This document shows, piece by piece, positions 1-10,991 of a stretch of 64,000 nt of DNA (positions are counted from its first letter, which is position 1; every line of letters begins with the position of its first letter). The DNA lies in the NCBI GenBank assembly GCA_021292165.1, contig CM037880.1:182983085-183047084 (forward strand). The letters run 5' to 3'. Under the pieces are notes generated by a model. That model ran no database searches and was not told where the DNA came from. It was given only the letters and a program-made list of their open reading frames with translations. Origin of the DNA: Shinisaurus crocodilurus. Lineage: Eukaryota > Chordata > Lepidosauria > Squamata > Shinisauridae. A program made the translations under genes and the position numbers.

Positions 1-490
1 GTCCCGCTGGCCCAACATAAGGTGCAAACACTCCAGACCAGTAGTCAGTCAGACGGGGAGCCTGGAGAGAGAGATAGAATTCCTATAGAGCATAGCAACG
101 CCCCCTCCTCGACCCTCATGTCTACCCTGATGCTGTACCAAGTACCCTGGTGGGCATAACTGGGAGAGACTTAACTCCCCCCTCTTTGCCCACCCAGGTC
201 TCGGTATTGCATGCCAGATCAGCCGCCTCATCCACTATTAGGTCATGGATGGGGGAGGTCTTATTTTAGACCGATCTGGCATTCAAAAGCAGTATCCGGA
301 GACCTGAGGACAGGCTGATAGGGCAACCACCAAACCTGTGGGTGCGAGGAGGGCTGAAACACAGCACAGTGGTTAACTGCCTGGGCTGCGTTCCCCTCAC
401 CTGGCTAGCCCTCCACCCAACACCGAATCTCCCTCTACCCGTCACTACAGCAATTGGAGCCCCCACATAATCCCCCCCCCCGGGTCCCAT
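1..490 (-). mobile_element. LINE endonuclease fragment (L2/CR1 group), cut by window edge
   Basis: Read on the minus strand, 490 to 1 gives the start of a non-LTR retrotransposon endonuclease in broken frames. The frame beginning at 490 ends with LLLNARSV and an in-frame TAA; it then continues as HDLIVDEAADLAC and TETWVGKEGG. A frame change follows, then SLSQLCPPGY and GRGGGVAMLYR (ORF 231-49). These blocks fit the N-terminal region of an apurinic/apyrimidinic-like endonuclease, in which the TETW segment holds the metal-binding glutamate. The element runs off the left edge, so the reverse transcriptase is not seen. The frame breaks show that it is dead. Assignment to the L2 or a neighbouring CR1-group clade is from motif memory; the LINE origin is firmer than the clade. 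Confidence 0.65.
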
Positions 491-1074
491 GTCTGCCCTC
501 TACAGTACATCCTCTGGGAATCCTCCCCAAGGGACCTAAATAAATGGTATTACGGAGGTGCCCCTTGCGGCTCCCCCAAAAGGGCAACCCCCTTTGGTGT
601 CGTCGTTGCCCCGCTCTTCGGGCCAGCAGATGTAGACCTCCTGAGGGAGGACAGCTGGCTCAGGTATGCAATCAATCAGTCCTGGGGGCAGCTCCTTCAG
701 CCCTGGTTGCAGCCTTTAGGGGAAGCAGGGGCCCAGTCCAGCAAGGAACAACCAGGAAGGGGGGAAAGCTGGCTAGAAGATGGTAAGTTACCAGCTTACC
801 TCCCTCCCTGGAAAAGTGTCCCAGTTGCTGGCTGGGTGCGCAGGTCTGTGTTGGAAGAAGGTTGGAGGCACCTTCTTAATAGCATAGAATGGGGGTAATC
901 AGGACTAATGGGGGGAGGATGGAATTTTCCCAAATTGGGCAGACAGACCTTGCACAAATGTAGCTCTGCTCATGCAAGGTGCCTCTGTGCAATTTTGGTC
1001 AACTCACTCACTCTCTGCTGGCACTGGCAGCATCCTTGGTCCCCAGCGGGCTGCAGGATATGTGGAGGGAGAGA
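491..1074. other. unassigned, possibly LINE 5'UTR
   Basis: No gene is supported here. The part up to about 890 lies directly upstream of the minus-strand endonuclease fragment and may be its 5' untranslated region. The short ORFs have no recognisable motifs. Confidence 0.3.
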
Positions 1075-1254
1075 AGCCATGAAACTCACTGGGTGACTTT
1101 GGGCCAGTCACTGCCTCTCAGCCTAACCTACCTCACAGGGTTGTTGTGAGGATAAAATGGAGAGGAGGAGGAGGATTTTGTAAGCCGCCTTGAGTTCCTT
1201 GTAGGAAAAAAGGCGGGGTATAAATGTAATAAATAAATAAATAAAATAAATAAA
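1075..1254 (+). mobile_element. tRNA-derived SINE, 5'-truncated, LINE-like tail
   Basis: The body contains the blocks GGGTGACTTTGGGCCAGTCA and CCTCACAGGGTTGTTGTGAG, then a tail with GTAAGCCGCCTTGAG and AGGCGGGGTATAAATG, ending in repeated AAATA. Full-length relatives at 14331 and 45027 (minus) show the tRNA-like head that this copy lacks. The tail resembles the L2-like LINE end at 45275-45648, which suggests LINE-assisted retroposition. Confidence 0.8.
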
Positions 1255-2625
1255 GGGAAAATTCCTCATGCTTCCTTCTGCTCCCAGTAGTCAAGATCCA
1301 AGCCAATACAATGTATTTTCCAAACTGCAGGTCTTATAGAAATATGCAGTTAGAAAGAGTGATCAGTCTATCATTTTTACCCAAAGCCATTCCTTAATGT
1401 TTTATTTTAATGTGGCCATTTGACAATTACATATTTATCACAGTTCAGAATGGCCAGCCCTTGACTAATTCACTGCTTTGAATATCTTATATAACTGGGA
1501 TGGATATGCCACATGGGACTTAGATTAGTCTTGTAAATATGGGTAAATTTCATCCTGTCACATTCATGGTTTGTTACACTGTGACTGGATTCAAACATAT
1601 TTTCCTAAAAGGTCAGTTAGTTAAATATAGGTTGACATTGCAGCACATGTTTAAATCTCATAAAGGAAGCACATGAAAACTATGAGTAGATAGTTACTTG
1701 GTACATGGTTGGCAAGTTTCCAGGGCACAAATAACAGTTAGAAATCAGCCCTCTGTTGATTGTCCATGTGGATTAGATAGGTGAATGGAATTTGTGCCTT
1801 GAATTCTCGCACAGGAGTGTCATGTACTGTCAGTTCATTCAGAAGCACTGTGCACCATACACTGGATATTGTGCATATAAATAGGTGTGTAATCTTTTTA
1901 AATGTAAACATATCTTTTCTGCTTGTGTATGAATGTAGCCCATGATGTGCCTCAGAAAATGTCTTCTCCACAAATATAGAATCTTCAGGAAAAAAATACA
2001 TTTGTGAATGGAGTTGTTTCCATGAACTGTAGTTCTTTTTTTCTTTTCAATTAAAATCAGTCTACCAAGCAGCAGTCTGGCTATTAAGCACAAATTCAAA
2101 ATGCAGCAGCTGTCTTAATAGCATGGGTTTGGAGGGCATGAAGGCCATCTAACAATGGAGCAGGATCTTCCATACTGTAACATAGGTCCTCCCAATACAG
2201 AGAGGAGAAGGAGCCCCTGTCTCCTGAGGGCTCCAGAAGAAGGCACCTGAACCACACAGGCCTTTCCTCCAGAGAACTGACTAGGGGTTTACATTTGCTC
2301 TGTTGGCCAGTAAGATCCCAAACATAGGTTTCTTTCTGGTACATGAGGTGCTGCTCACTTGATTGTGTGACCATCAACTGGGTCATTGCTCTTGGGTTCC
2401 TTGGTCTCGTTTGGCTTATCCTACTATTGCTGTCTTGAATCCCTTTCAGTCTGTTTTCCTTATGTTCTGCCAATGCGGTAGTTCCAAGGAAAAATTATGA
2501 AGATGTTGCAATCCTGGCTTGCAGACATGAATGTTCAGCTGAGATTCCTTCTTCCATCATTGTCCCTTGGTCTTAGCTTCTTATTAGCAGTGAGAGTATC
2601 CATTCTCACTTCCCAGCAACTCTCT
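1255..2625. other. unassigned intergenic sequence
   Basis: AT-rich sequence without a recognisable repeat boundary, splice-framed exon or conserved protein motif. The ORFs on the minus strand around 1738-2473 look like chance frames. Confidence 0.4.
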
Positions 2626-2760
2626 AGAGCAGGGGCGGGGAACCTTTTCCCCACGAAAGGCTGTTGACTCAGTGGCAGCTACAACCACTCATGGGCAGAG
2701 CCAGATCTGACGATGGGTGGAGTCAGAGCCAAAATTGGGCAGAGTTTGTAGCATTGCATT
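2626..2760 (+). repeat. decayed hAT-like MITE end
   Basis: The segment starts with GCAGGGGCGGGGAACCTTTT and later contains GGGTGGAGTCAGAGCC. Both resemble the CAGGGGTG family seen at 11760 and 58656. No matching right end or target duplication was found, so it is a partial or weak copy. Confidence 0.4.
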
Positions 2761-3447
2761 GCTCTTTCTCTCAATGTGCCACCTCATCCCTTCCATTTCC
2801 ACCTTTCTCCCACACACATATGAAGTGGGTGATGAGGTGATTCCCAGGGGGCAGAGAGCAAGAGTGGGCCTGCAGCATCCAGAGAAGCAGATAATACTGG
2901 TTCCTCATACCAGCTCTTTCGGCTGCTCCTTGAAGGCATCTTTCCTGCTTGTTGACTGCAATATCAGGAGAAGATTTGCATACCTGTGTGAAGCAGCTGC
3001 CACAGACCAACCACTACAGGAAGAAGGTTCATATCTCCTGATATCAGCTCAAAGATAGGACTTTTCCATGGAGGAAAGATGTACTGTATGTATGAATCAC
3101 CCCCAAGCTTTCTGGCCATGATGACTTCTCTCACACAAAGCCAGACAAAGTTGCTGATATTGACCAGATAAATCTGAATGAACCAAGATACACCATGTCT
3201 GAGGTGGCTGTTGGACAAGGCATTTATTTTGAGTAAAAACAAACCCAGTTGGCTCAAGGAAGACTATGGTGCCTCTCCAAAGCAAATTTGATTTAGGAGA
3301 TAATTCATTCCAGACCATGTATGCTGCAATATCAGACCATATTTGTAAAAGCCAATAGTAGGTTTGCAAAACATCAGTCCCTCCTGTCTAGTACTGTGTG
3401 TGCAGGTGCACTTATCTTTGATCTAACTGAGGGCATTGCTAAAGCAT
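2761..3447. other. unassigned sequence
   Basis: No repeat family or coding exon is recognised. The overlapping ORFs on both strands are short and have no motif. Confidence 0.4.
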
Positions 3448-3700
3448 CACACTATTTATTCATTTTAGCACTAGCCTTCCTGTCTTCCAAGGCACTTTAT
3501 AGCCTACACACAACTCAGAAGAAAGTTACACTTGAATTCAGTGGGAATTAGCCCCAAGTCAGTGTACAGCTTTAGCCACATAACCTTATGAGTTAGGTTA
3601 GGCAGTGAGATGGTAATATCCAAGGGCACTTTGGAATTCCATAAGTTTTCAGGGATTTGAATTTAGGTTTCTCACATCCAGGGCCAGCACTTTAGCCAAT
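3448..3700 (-). mobile_element. degenerate tRNA-derived SINE
   Basis: On the minus strand this reads as an old copy of the L2-tailed SINE. The plus strand shows the tail region (TATTTATTCATTTTAGC, CTTCCAAGGCAC), the core TTATGAGTTAGGTTAGGCAG and the head near CCAGCACTTTAGCC. Divergence is high. Confidence 0.5.
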
Positions 3701-3910
3701 ACATGAGTATTTTTAAAAAGTTATCAGCTCTCCTTCTACATATACTTTATTTGGGGTGTGGGTGTGGGTGTGGAGTGAAAGCTTAGAAGCTGCAGTTGGG
3801 AGTGGAAATCTGAGAAGTCCCACTGTATGCATGGAAATGTTTGGTACATTTATGGAATTCTTCTGACCTGATCATTAGATTTTCAGACCTTTAGGCTGCA
3901 TCACACTTAT

Positions 3911-3976
3911 CTCAGAGTAAGACCCACGGAACATAGTGGGCCTTACTTCTGAGTAAACATGCATAGGATTGTGCTG
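3911..3976. repeat. short palindromic repeat, AGTAAGYCC...GCATAGGATT family
   Basis: The right half reads CTTACTTCTGAGTAAACATG followed by CATAGGATTG, and the left half is its imperfect reverse complement (CTCAGAGTAAGACC). This is one of about ten copies in the window of an approximately 75-90-bp palindromic repeat; family name unknown to me. Confidence 0.7.
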
Positions 3977-4319
3977 TTAGTGTATTATATTTGCATCATT
4001 AACAAGAATGAGAAAAGGAGCTAAGATGCTGCTTTCTTTTCTCTATACTGCACTGCATAGTAAGATAAGGAATCCTAGCTGGATTTTTTTGGTCAAGGTA
4101 ATCATATCTTACAGCAGCAGCAGCAGGGCCGGTGCTACCATTAGGCCAACTAGGCAGCTGCCTAGGGCGCAGGGCTAAAGGGGGTGCCAAAAAACGCCTT
4201 GGAAAAAAAATACAGCGTAGAACCCAGAGACAGTCAAAGTATTTTAGCACCTGAGGCACGAAATCCAGCAAGTGCCTCTGCCCGGGAGCAAAAATACAAT
4301 TAAAATAAATAATTTGCTG

Positions 4320-5000
4320 CCTGGGACGGCCGCTTCCTGTGGAAATGTCCCCTCCCTCCAGCACTCCGCCCCCACCACACCAGGTCAGTCTGGACAGAGA
4401 GATGTTTTCAATTTTTACGCCTTTTACTTCCGGGGAGGGAAGCTGAATCCGGTCCACGGAAGGCTGCGCACCCTCTGTGCGCCGCTTCCCAAGCCCCGGC
4501 CCTGGCAAGATCGGAGATACGCTGGGGCTTCCCCCGCCAGCCCAGCCCAGCCCAGCCCAGCCCCCCGCAACTCCCTGACTCTCTCTGCACGGAGGATTAA
4601 AAAAGGGGGGGCGCACGCAGAGGCTGGGCAGCTTTGGGGGTGAGAGCCACCCTGGATGTCTTCGGGCCTGAGGGCTTGCTTGGGCGGAAAGGAAGCTCCT
4701 GCCCGCGCGCCTTTCTGCTGCTCTCCGCTGCTGCCCAGAGCATGGAGGCGGGGAGGCCTTTTAAAGGGGCAGGTGCCCTGCCTGTGCAGCTGAGTCGCCC
4801 AGGGCACAGGAGCCGAGGCCAGCGGTCTCTTTCCGCGGCTGCGCTGCCCGGGCCCCGCGTGTGGTTGAGAAGCGGCGGCAGGCGCTAGAAAGTCCGACGG
4901 CTCTGGAGGAGTCTTTGCTGCATCTGGTTGCCAGGAGCAACCGCGGGATACTCCGCTGAAGGGCAGCGCCTCGACCGCCCGCAGATGCCTCTGATGTGAG
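4320..5000. promoter_or_regulatory. CpG-rich segment inside the hAT element
   Basis: This stretch is much richer in G+C and CpG than its surroundings. It has CTTCCGG-type (ETS-like, near 4427) and GGCGGGG-type (Sp1-like, near 4747) motifs and a short CCCAG tandem run near 4542-4561. It looks like a vertebrate CpG-island promoter, which would mean capture of host DNA by the transposon. The reading frames here (4272-4643, 4634-4888) are low-complexity and I do not call them genes. Promoter activity is inference only. Confidence 0.4.
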
Positions 5001-5168
5001 GTGGTCGTGTCATTCCCCGCCGGCCCTCAACCAGTCGTTCTTCTACATCTCTCTGCTCTTTTGCATGCTTGCATCCTATTTGTCTGGCCGGGGAATGCTG
5101 GGAGTGGTGGCAGGGTTCTTTTTATGTCTAAACGGAGTCCACTCTACCCAGCACTCGCGGTTGCTAGC

Positions 5169-5268
5169 CGAGTGTTCTCCAACCTTGGGTCCCCAGATGT
5201 TTTTGGCCTACAACTCCCAGCATGCTGGCTGGGGCATGCTGGGAGTTGTAGGCCAAAAAACTTCTCCT
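5169..5268. repeat. palindromic MITE, family F4, with ZNF143-like inverted sites
   Basis: The left arm starts GTGTTCTCCAACCTTGGG and contains CTACAACTCCCAGCATGC at 5208-5225. The right arm has its reverse complement at 5234-5251. The family is the same as at 57638-57772 and 62590-62660. The outer part of the right arm is lost. It is nested in the 4124-6845 hAT element. Confidence 0.75.
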
Positions 5269-5829
5269 TTGCTGATCTGATTATGATTCAACATCTAAAA
5301 AATATTCTCCTCTTTGCCCTTGGAAGGTGACAGTTCTTTTAAAATAAAATTTCCAAAATCCATATCACTGGAATACCTCTGTTAGGTCAACTTAAAGATC
5401 TCAAAATAATCTGCAAGCGTTCAGGTTTTCCAAACTTCCATCAGGCAAGATGGAAAACAAAGCAAAAGGGGGGAGGGGGAATTCTTTTAAATTTCTATAC
5501 AAAACTGAACAAATACTAAGCACCAAACAGGACTGCCATGTCCACTGAAAGTGCAAGCATGTGATCCTGGATTTCATCAGACATTGGATCACCTTAACCC
5601 AAAGTTAAGGGGAACTTAGCTTGTCAAAGGCATGCAAGTAGAAAGACAATTGGAGGAATGCTGTGGGGTCTGAAATGTAAAACAGGTTTTGTCTACTTTA
5701 GCCCTCAGCAGAGTTCAAATTTCCAGGGCTGGGGGTGGTGTCAGCCGCCTATTTGTCTGTGAGCGGGGGCCGGCTGTGGGGCCATGGCTGGCTCAAATGG
5801 AGAGGAGTTTGGGAGCAGGACTCATGAAT

Positions 5830-5906
5830 ATTATACATTAGATATACATTTATAGAGTTGGAAGGGGCCTACAAGGAGCATCCCCTGCTCAATGCAGGAA
5901 ACTAGA
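5830..5906 (-). mobile_element. CR1 3'-tail fragment
   Basis: The plus strand reads TAGAGTTGGAAGGGGCCTAC and CCCCTGCTCAATGCAGGAA. This is the reverse complement of the CR1 3' end that is seen complete at 39600-39670. It is a short, 5'-truncated relic. Confidence 0.8.
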
Positions 5907-6207
5907 GGAATGGCTGGGCAACCATTTCAATTGAATCTCAGCATCTTCTTTAGACATTAAAGAAATGGTTTGCCAGTTTGCCAAGAAAAAGGTAAGGAAA
6001 ATGAAGTTTTAGACATTAAATGTAGTTTCTGTCACACTTCACCAGGAATTTTTCTATATAGCAAATTGGTACTGCATCAACATGTATTTTATGTATGTTT
6101 GTCAATGTTTATGATAATAATTTTTTTAGGTTTTGCCAATTGACTTTTATTTCATAATGGGCATAGGGCTGGAGGGAGGGAGGGCTCAAGTGGGAAGCGG
6201 GGGGGCG

Positions 6208-6790
6208 TGTCAATGTTCCACTGCTGCAGGGACCCTTTGATCTGCCTTTGGGAGATATCTGCCTCTCTCTAAAGACCCAGTCTTTTGCCTGCTTTTTCCA
6301 GTAACGTGGGTGTAGGCTGTAGGCGTGTGAATAAGTCACTCTAAACTCTAGGGTACACAACAAACTTTATTTATAGTAGTAGGGAAATTACTTAATAGAG
6401 TGGTTTTAAATCAAAAGCAGGTATGATAAAATAAAACAAACAAACAATGTTCTCTAGTTTCACTTCAGTCTACCTACGGTAATTCTTGTGCAGTCAGCCA
6501 GCCAGTTTCTCTTTCTCTCTCTCTCTGCTTCTCTCTCTGCTGTTTCTCTCTGCTGCTCAGCACACACTAACTGCTTGCTGACCACACCCTACATATATAG
6601 TCTTCCCAGGAATGGAAGGTTATAACCATGTGACCTTGCACTGGGGAACTGATTCTTAACTTCTATTGGGTAACTTAAACTCTCAAACTCTCTCTCTCAT
6701 CGTGGAGTGTTTGGGCCTTCAGGCTTCAACAAACTGAAGCCTGTGTAGGCCTCAACAAACCCAATCTTGTGTAGGCTTCAATCCATCACA
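6208..6790 (-). mobile_element. solo LTR (583 bp) inside the hAT element
   Basis: On the minus strand the unit begins TGTGATGG and ends ACATTGACA, with TG...CA ends. It has a TATA-like box (CTATATATGTAGG, 6601-6589) and a poly(A) signal AATAAA (6371-6366). A 5-bp duplication GGGCG flanks it at 6203-6207 and 6791-6795. The related hAT copy at 55923-56086 gives the uninterrupted sequence at this point, which confirms the boundaries. No internal retroviral or gypsy genes remain, so it is a recombined solo LTR. Endogenous retrovirus and gypsy are both possible from LTR structure alone. Confidence 0.82.
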
Positions 6791-6854
6791 GGGCGCTAAA
6801 TATCTGATCTTGCCTAGGGCACCAAACTGTCTTGCACCGGCCCTGAGCAGCAGT

Positions 6855-6979
6855 AGACAACCTGGCATCCTTCAGATATTTGTACCAAAACTCCAATAAT
6901 CCCTCGTCATTTGTCATGCTGGCTGGGGCTGGTGGGAGTGGTAGTCCAAAACAGCTGGAGATCACTAGGTTGCCTACCC
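6855..6979. repeat. decayed palindromic MITE, family P1
   Basis: The left part (CAACCTGGCATCCTTCAGAT) and right part (GTAGTCCAAAACAGCTGGAG...AGGTTGCC) are imperfect reverse complements. They match the better copies at 39738, 61119 and 14262. It lies next to the right duplication of the F1 element. Confidence 0.6.
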
Positions 6980-7798
6980 CCTCTCCTACAGTATCTTTCC
7001 ATTTTAGATATAGGGACAGTGGGTCTGCTGGATTGTTACAGTGAAGCATCTCATCTTCACCCTGTGCTGCAAATGGTTTGTCCCACTGGCTCACCATTAT
7101 CTGTCACATTGCACTGGTATCTGGGGGCAGAAGGCCTGCAGTCACATAAAAATGGAGGCATCAGCAAGCAAAGGCTTGGGAAAGGCAGAGCATCTTGTTC
7201 TCTTCCTGTTGCTTACCCAGCTGGAAAGACTCAGACACCCCCTCGTAAGTTAATCATACAACTAAGACAAACTGTCAATGGTTGGCTATTGATGAACAAG
7301 CTGGCCATCCATCCTTCACACATGACACATCCCTGAGGGTTTCTTTATCTCTTTTCCCAAGTAGGGCCCTGTCTTTTTCTTTGATAAGCACTGCACTACA
7401 TCATACTAGCTTTCAGCAAAGTCATCACGTGATACAAACATAGAAAATCCATTATACAAGAGACAACCAAGTTTTGTATTTCCAGGTGAAGTTCTGTGCT
7501 TCAGACTGTGGTTTCCAGCCACAGACATATTATACCAGTCCCATACTATAGCCATAGTAACTGGCATGCATTTCAAACTGTAATGTATGAAAATGGATTG
7601 AAATGGAGCATAATGCATAACTATAGCTCGAAACACAGCATAAGACATATCTGTATCCACTATATATTGTTGATATGCTTCAATGGTGACTGCAAATAGA
7701 CAGAACTCAATTTCACATGGACAGGCCTCCTTTCACCTAACACAACGATTCCCACCCACCCACCCCCAAAGGAACTCACCAATAATATATACTCTCTC
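6980..7798. other. unassigned sequence
   Basis: No repeat family or exon is recognised. A short C-rich run of CCCA units lies at about 7750-7767. Confidence 0.4.
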
Positions 7799-7944
7799 CA
7801 GTGCTTTTTTTCTGGAGAAAAAGGTACCGGAACTCTTGGATTATGTTTCCTCGGGAGTAGATGGCGATTAAATTGTAATGCAATTAATAGAAGAAAAGGT
7901 GCTGGAACTCAGTTCCGGTGAGTTCCACCAGAAAAAAAGCCCTG
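7799..7944. mobile_element. hAT-type MITE, family F3, 146 bp
   Basis: The ends CAGTGCTTTTTTTCTGG and CCAGAAAAAAAGCCCTG are terminal inverted repeats, extended by GGAACTC/GAGTTCC. An exact 8-bp duplication ACTCTCTC occurs at 7791-7798 and 7945-7952. There is no coding capacity. Confidence 0.88.
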
Positions 7945-8175
7945 ACTCTCTCTAAATGCAGTTATTTGCATTTGTTGAAAACTCACAACCTCATTCCAAA
8001 GACACTAATCTGAAATGAGTGAGTCCTGTTAGTTTTGATGGGACAAAATCCCAGATGAAACCAAATGGCAGTAGAAGAAGTCATGTTTCTTATTTAAATA
8101 ATTGTTGCCTAAAAATTCAGTAGGATTGGAGTGTTTACTTCTTGAGTGTTTAAACCCATTCATTTGATTTCAAGG

Positions 8176-8336
8176 GGCTGAAGTGTCCCAAGTTACATGG
8201 TCTTCTGAGGACACATGCTGAAGCTAAGCAGGTCAGTGTCCAGATGGGGGACCATCTGGGAACTCTGTGGGTGCAATCTTGAATTCCCTGATGGAAGAAA
8301 GGCAAGATATAGACCTACTAAATAAATGAATTAATT
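8176..8336 (+). mobile_element. 5S rRNA-derived SINE
   Basis: The segment GAAGCTAAGCAGG at 8220-8232, then CAGATGGGGGACCATCTGGG and a final GGGTGC near 8270, follow the 3' half of vertebrate 5S rRNA (internal promoter region). After the 5S part comes a tail with GATGGAAGAAAGGCAAGATA and AAATAAAT, similar to the tails of the tRNA-derived SINEs here. The 5' half of the 5S part is strongly decayed. It is a SINE3-type retroposon, not a functional 5S gene. Confidence 0.75.
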
Positions 8337-8765
8337 GAGGCCACTGTCTCTCTAAGAGTTGCTGTGGGAGACTGGTGAACCACTCACAAGGTGCTAGGCA
8401 AAATCAGTGAGGTACTACTTGGCCAATTGAAAATAACTGTCAGTTGACATGGCAACGCACTAGCTGAAATTACTAGTTACTATTTAATAGTACTAATGAT
8501 TTTACAAAATGTCATTCTGATTCTGTGCTCAATCTCACTAATTAGAAACATTCTCCTTTTTTTTTTTTAAACTTAAGCAGCAATGCTTTTTCTGATTTTG
8601 GAGGTGGTAAAAAACAGATGAATATAATTTAACTTCATGACCCAGTTATTTTGGCAATACTGATGAATTGGATATGCTCTGTTTACAGAAACATAGTTTA
8701 ATTTAACCAAACAAAACTGATTATATGCTGGCATCTTCGTTACCCTCCAGTACTAAACAGCTTTA
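8337..8765. other. unassigned AT-rich sequence
   Basis: No gene or clear repeat. A T-run lies at about 8557-8569. Confidence 0.4.
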
Positions 8766-8832
8766 GTTGGAAGTAAGCCTAATTGTTTTCAATGGAGCTT
8801 ACTTCTGGGTAAAAGTGCTTAGGATTGGAGCC
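8766..8832. repeat. short palindromic repeat family copy
   Basis: GGAAGTAAGCC and GGAGCTTACTTCTGGGTAAA are opposed arms, followed by CTTAGGATTGGA. This is a diverged copy of the repeat at 3911 and 55002. Confidence 0.6.
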
Positions 8833-10991
8833 TTGCTTGTGCATTTTTGCTAATATACCGCAACAAATTAGCATTTACTGGTAACTTATATAATATCCAT
8901 ATGCGTAGAATGAACTCTGAAACTGGATAGCCACAGTGGTACATCATCTTGATTAGGGATTCTGAAATATAATATTAAAATACAATTTCCTCTGGACATT
9001 GTAAAATTAGATTACCGTATATTATTATTTGACTATGGTTCAGGAAAAACGAAGAGGCCATGCTTCTTGTGCAGTGCTTTCTAAAATTGTACAAGGACAC
9101 TTTTCTTTCACATTAAAGTGTCTACCTTTCCAAATATTCTGAAAGTTAATGATTTGGGCATGCTATGCCATTTCACTTACCTCCGTCTTTATTTTCTTGC
9201 ACCCTGGAATGGAAATTGACATTCAACAGCAGAAAAATAAAAATGACCACCAGATGGCAATGTTTTTCCAAGGCTGCATTTGGAGGAAAGATGTATTTTT
9301 TTAAAGCAGTAATTTGGAACTCTTCAAAGAAAAAGAAAAAAGGAGTTGCTGATGTTACATTTCCCTACTCATGTTTTGAAAATGCATGTGGGGAAGTGGC
9401 TACAAAATAAGCAAAGAAATGCATCTTTCTACATACCTGCTGAAACAGTGTTATACGGTACTCAGATCTGGGTGATTCATTGAAAATGAGTGAGTACACC
9501 TACATTAATTTATTAAGAACATACATACAGATCAATGGGATCTGAACAGACTTCCAGTCACAATCCCAGACACTAGAAAAGAGGGAAAAGAAGATTCATT
9601 TTGTTAAAGTAGCTCATGTGTCTGTAACCCATGCTAACAGAACTAGGATGGCAGGAACCACTAAAGTGAGCCCCAAAATGGTCTGTTAAGAAGAAAGCAA
9701 GCACTTTGGTACTGATCTAGCTAAAGTTAGTGATGTGCAGTGCAACTGTATGTGTTTTTACTTGGAAGCAATTCCCCCTGTGTTGGGGGGGGGGGCTTAC
9801 TGGTAGGTATGTTGCATAGAACTGCAGCAGCTCCTGGAAGTTCCATTGATACCTGGAACAAGTTATCTCATAACCAGGAGAAGTCCCATTGCTTTTAATT
9901 TATTTTTGTCGGAGTGTAACTAAATGGGAAGAGCTGTTAAAGAACCAAAGTATTCAGTATTTCAGATTCTGGCCTGTCAACTTTCACCTCCGGTGTAACT
10001 TAAATTTAAAAAAAGAATATATGAGAAAAGAAACAATGACTCTCCCCTCCCTCCACCTTCTTCCTCTTGTTAAAATTAGACAACAAGAATATAAGACTGT
10101 TTTGTGATTTGGTGGGATTTAATGCTGTATTTGGGGGAGCTGTCAAAGCTGCCAACAACCTCAATGAGTCAATTTTCATTGATGACAAAACAAAGGAGAG
10201 ATCTGGAACATCTCCTACTTCCACAATCAGATTTGGATCATGTCCAGGCTTCTCCCTTCACCCCACTCTGAATTTGCTTACAACAGGCCTGGATGTGACC
10301 AATGAGAGTATTTATGTCATGAATCATGAAGTACATCTTTGCATTTAAAAGTATCATTTCAACAGCCCAATTGGTTCTAATTCATCAAGAGCCACATACT
10401 ATTCCCCTTTAAAACAGGGATTGCACTGTAAGCATAGCACGGTAATACATTTAACTAACTTGAGCTTTGAATATGAGCATGATGTACTGAACCCAACTTT
10501 GGAACATCGAGTTATTTCTTTGGGAAAAGGACTCCTTTTGAAAAGAGTTTGTAGAGTATGTTTAGGATTGTCTCCAGGACAGCATCATAAATTTGTGTGT
10601 GTGTGTTTTAAGACAGCAAAAGAACGCTGCAGTTTACTTTAGCTTTTTCCCCTAGACCTCTAATCTCTGTAAGTGGGAGACTTCAGTTGTCAAGAAAGAC
10701 TCTGTAGTTTATAGCTTTTTCTTTGTAATAGTAGTGATGCACTGGGATAAGAGGCTTTATTTCTTTGTATTGAGCATCACTCAAAATTTCCAAGAAATGC
10801 TTGTCGCCAAAATATCAAGATAGAGACTGGCACGTTGCTAATGTTGCAGCACCAATTTCGGTGTGTGATACTTGTAGCTATCACAACAAACAAAAGTCCT
10901 GCCTACTGTTAAAACCCTAACATGATTCCAAGTGACATGTTTAGCATCACATCTAGTTTATTCCTCAGCTTTATATTCACACCATGCCATG
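8833..10991. other. unassigned sequence with one decayed palindromic repeat
   Basis: No exon can be supported. A degenerate copy of the short palindromic repeat may lie at 9737-9830 (TTACTTGGAAGC and GGGCTTACTGGTAGG), split by a G-run at 9785-9795. A short TG-rich run is at about 10591-10606. The ends of the long ORFs show no motif. Confidence 0.4.

Larger units (their letters stand above)
4124..6845. mobile_element. hAT-type non-autonomous element, family F1, 2722 bp
   Basis: The left end CAGGGCCGGTGCTACC and right end GCACCGGCCCTG form terminal inverted repeats. The element is flanked by an exact 8-bp duplication, AGCAGCAG, at 4116-4123 and 6846-6853. An 8-bp duplication and CAGGG termini are typical of the hAT superfamily. 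The ends match the copies at 10992-11610 and 55923-56086. The interior holds a CpG-rich segment (4320-5000), an inverted-repeat MITE (5169-5268), a CR1 tail (5830-5906) and a solo LTR (6208-6790), so it has been hit several times since insertion or carried some of this as cargo. There is no transposase; it must have been moved in trans. Confidence 0.88.

Noticed and set aside
4272..4888. Overlapping ORFs in the CpG-rich segment as a host exon
   Set aside because: No conserved domain, and long ORFs are expected by chance in GC-rich DNA; kept only as possible captured promoter DNA.
8176..8336. 5S rRNA gene
   Set aside because: Only the 3' half is recognisable and it continues into a SINE tail with AAATA repeats; the 5' half is decayed.
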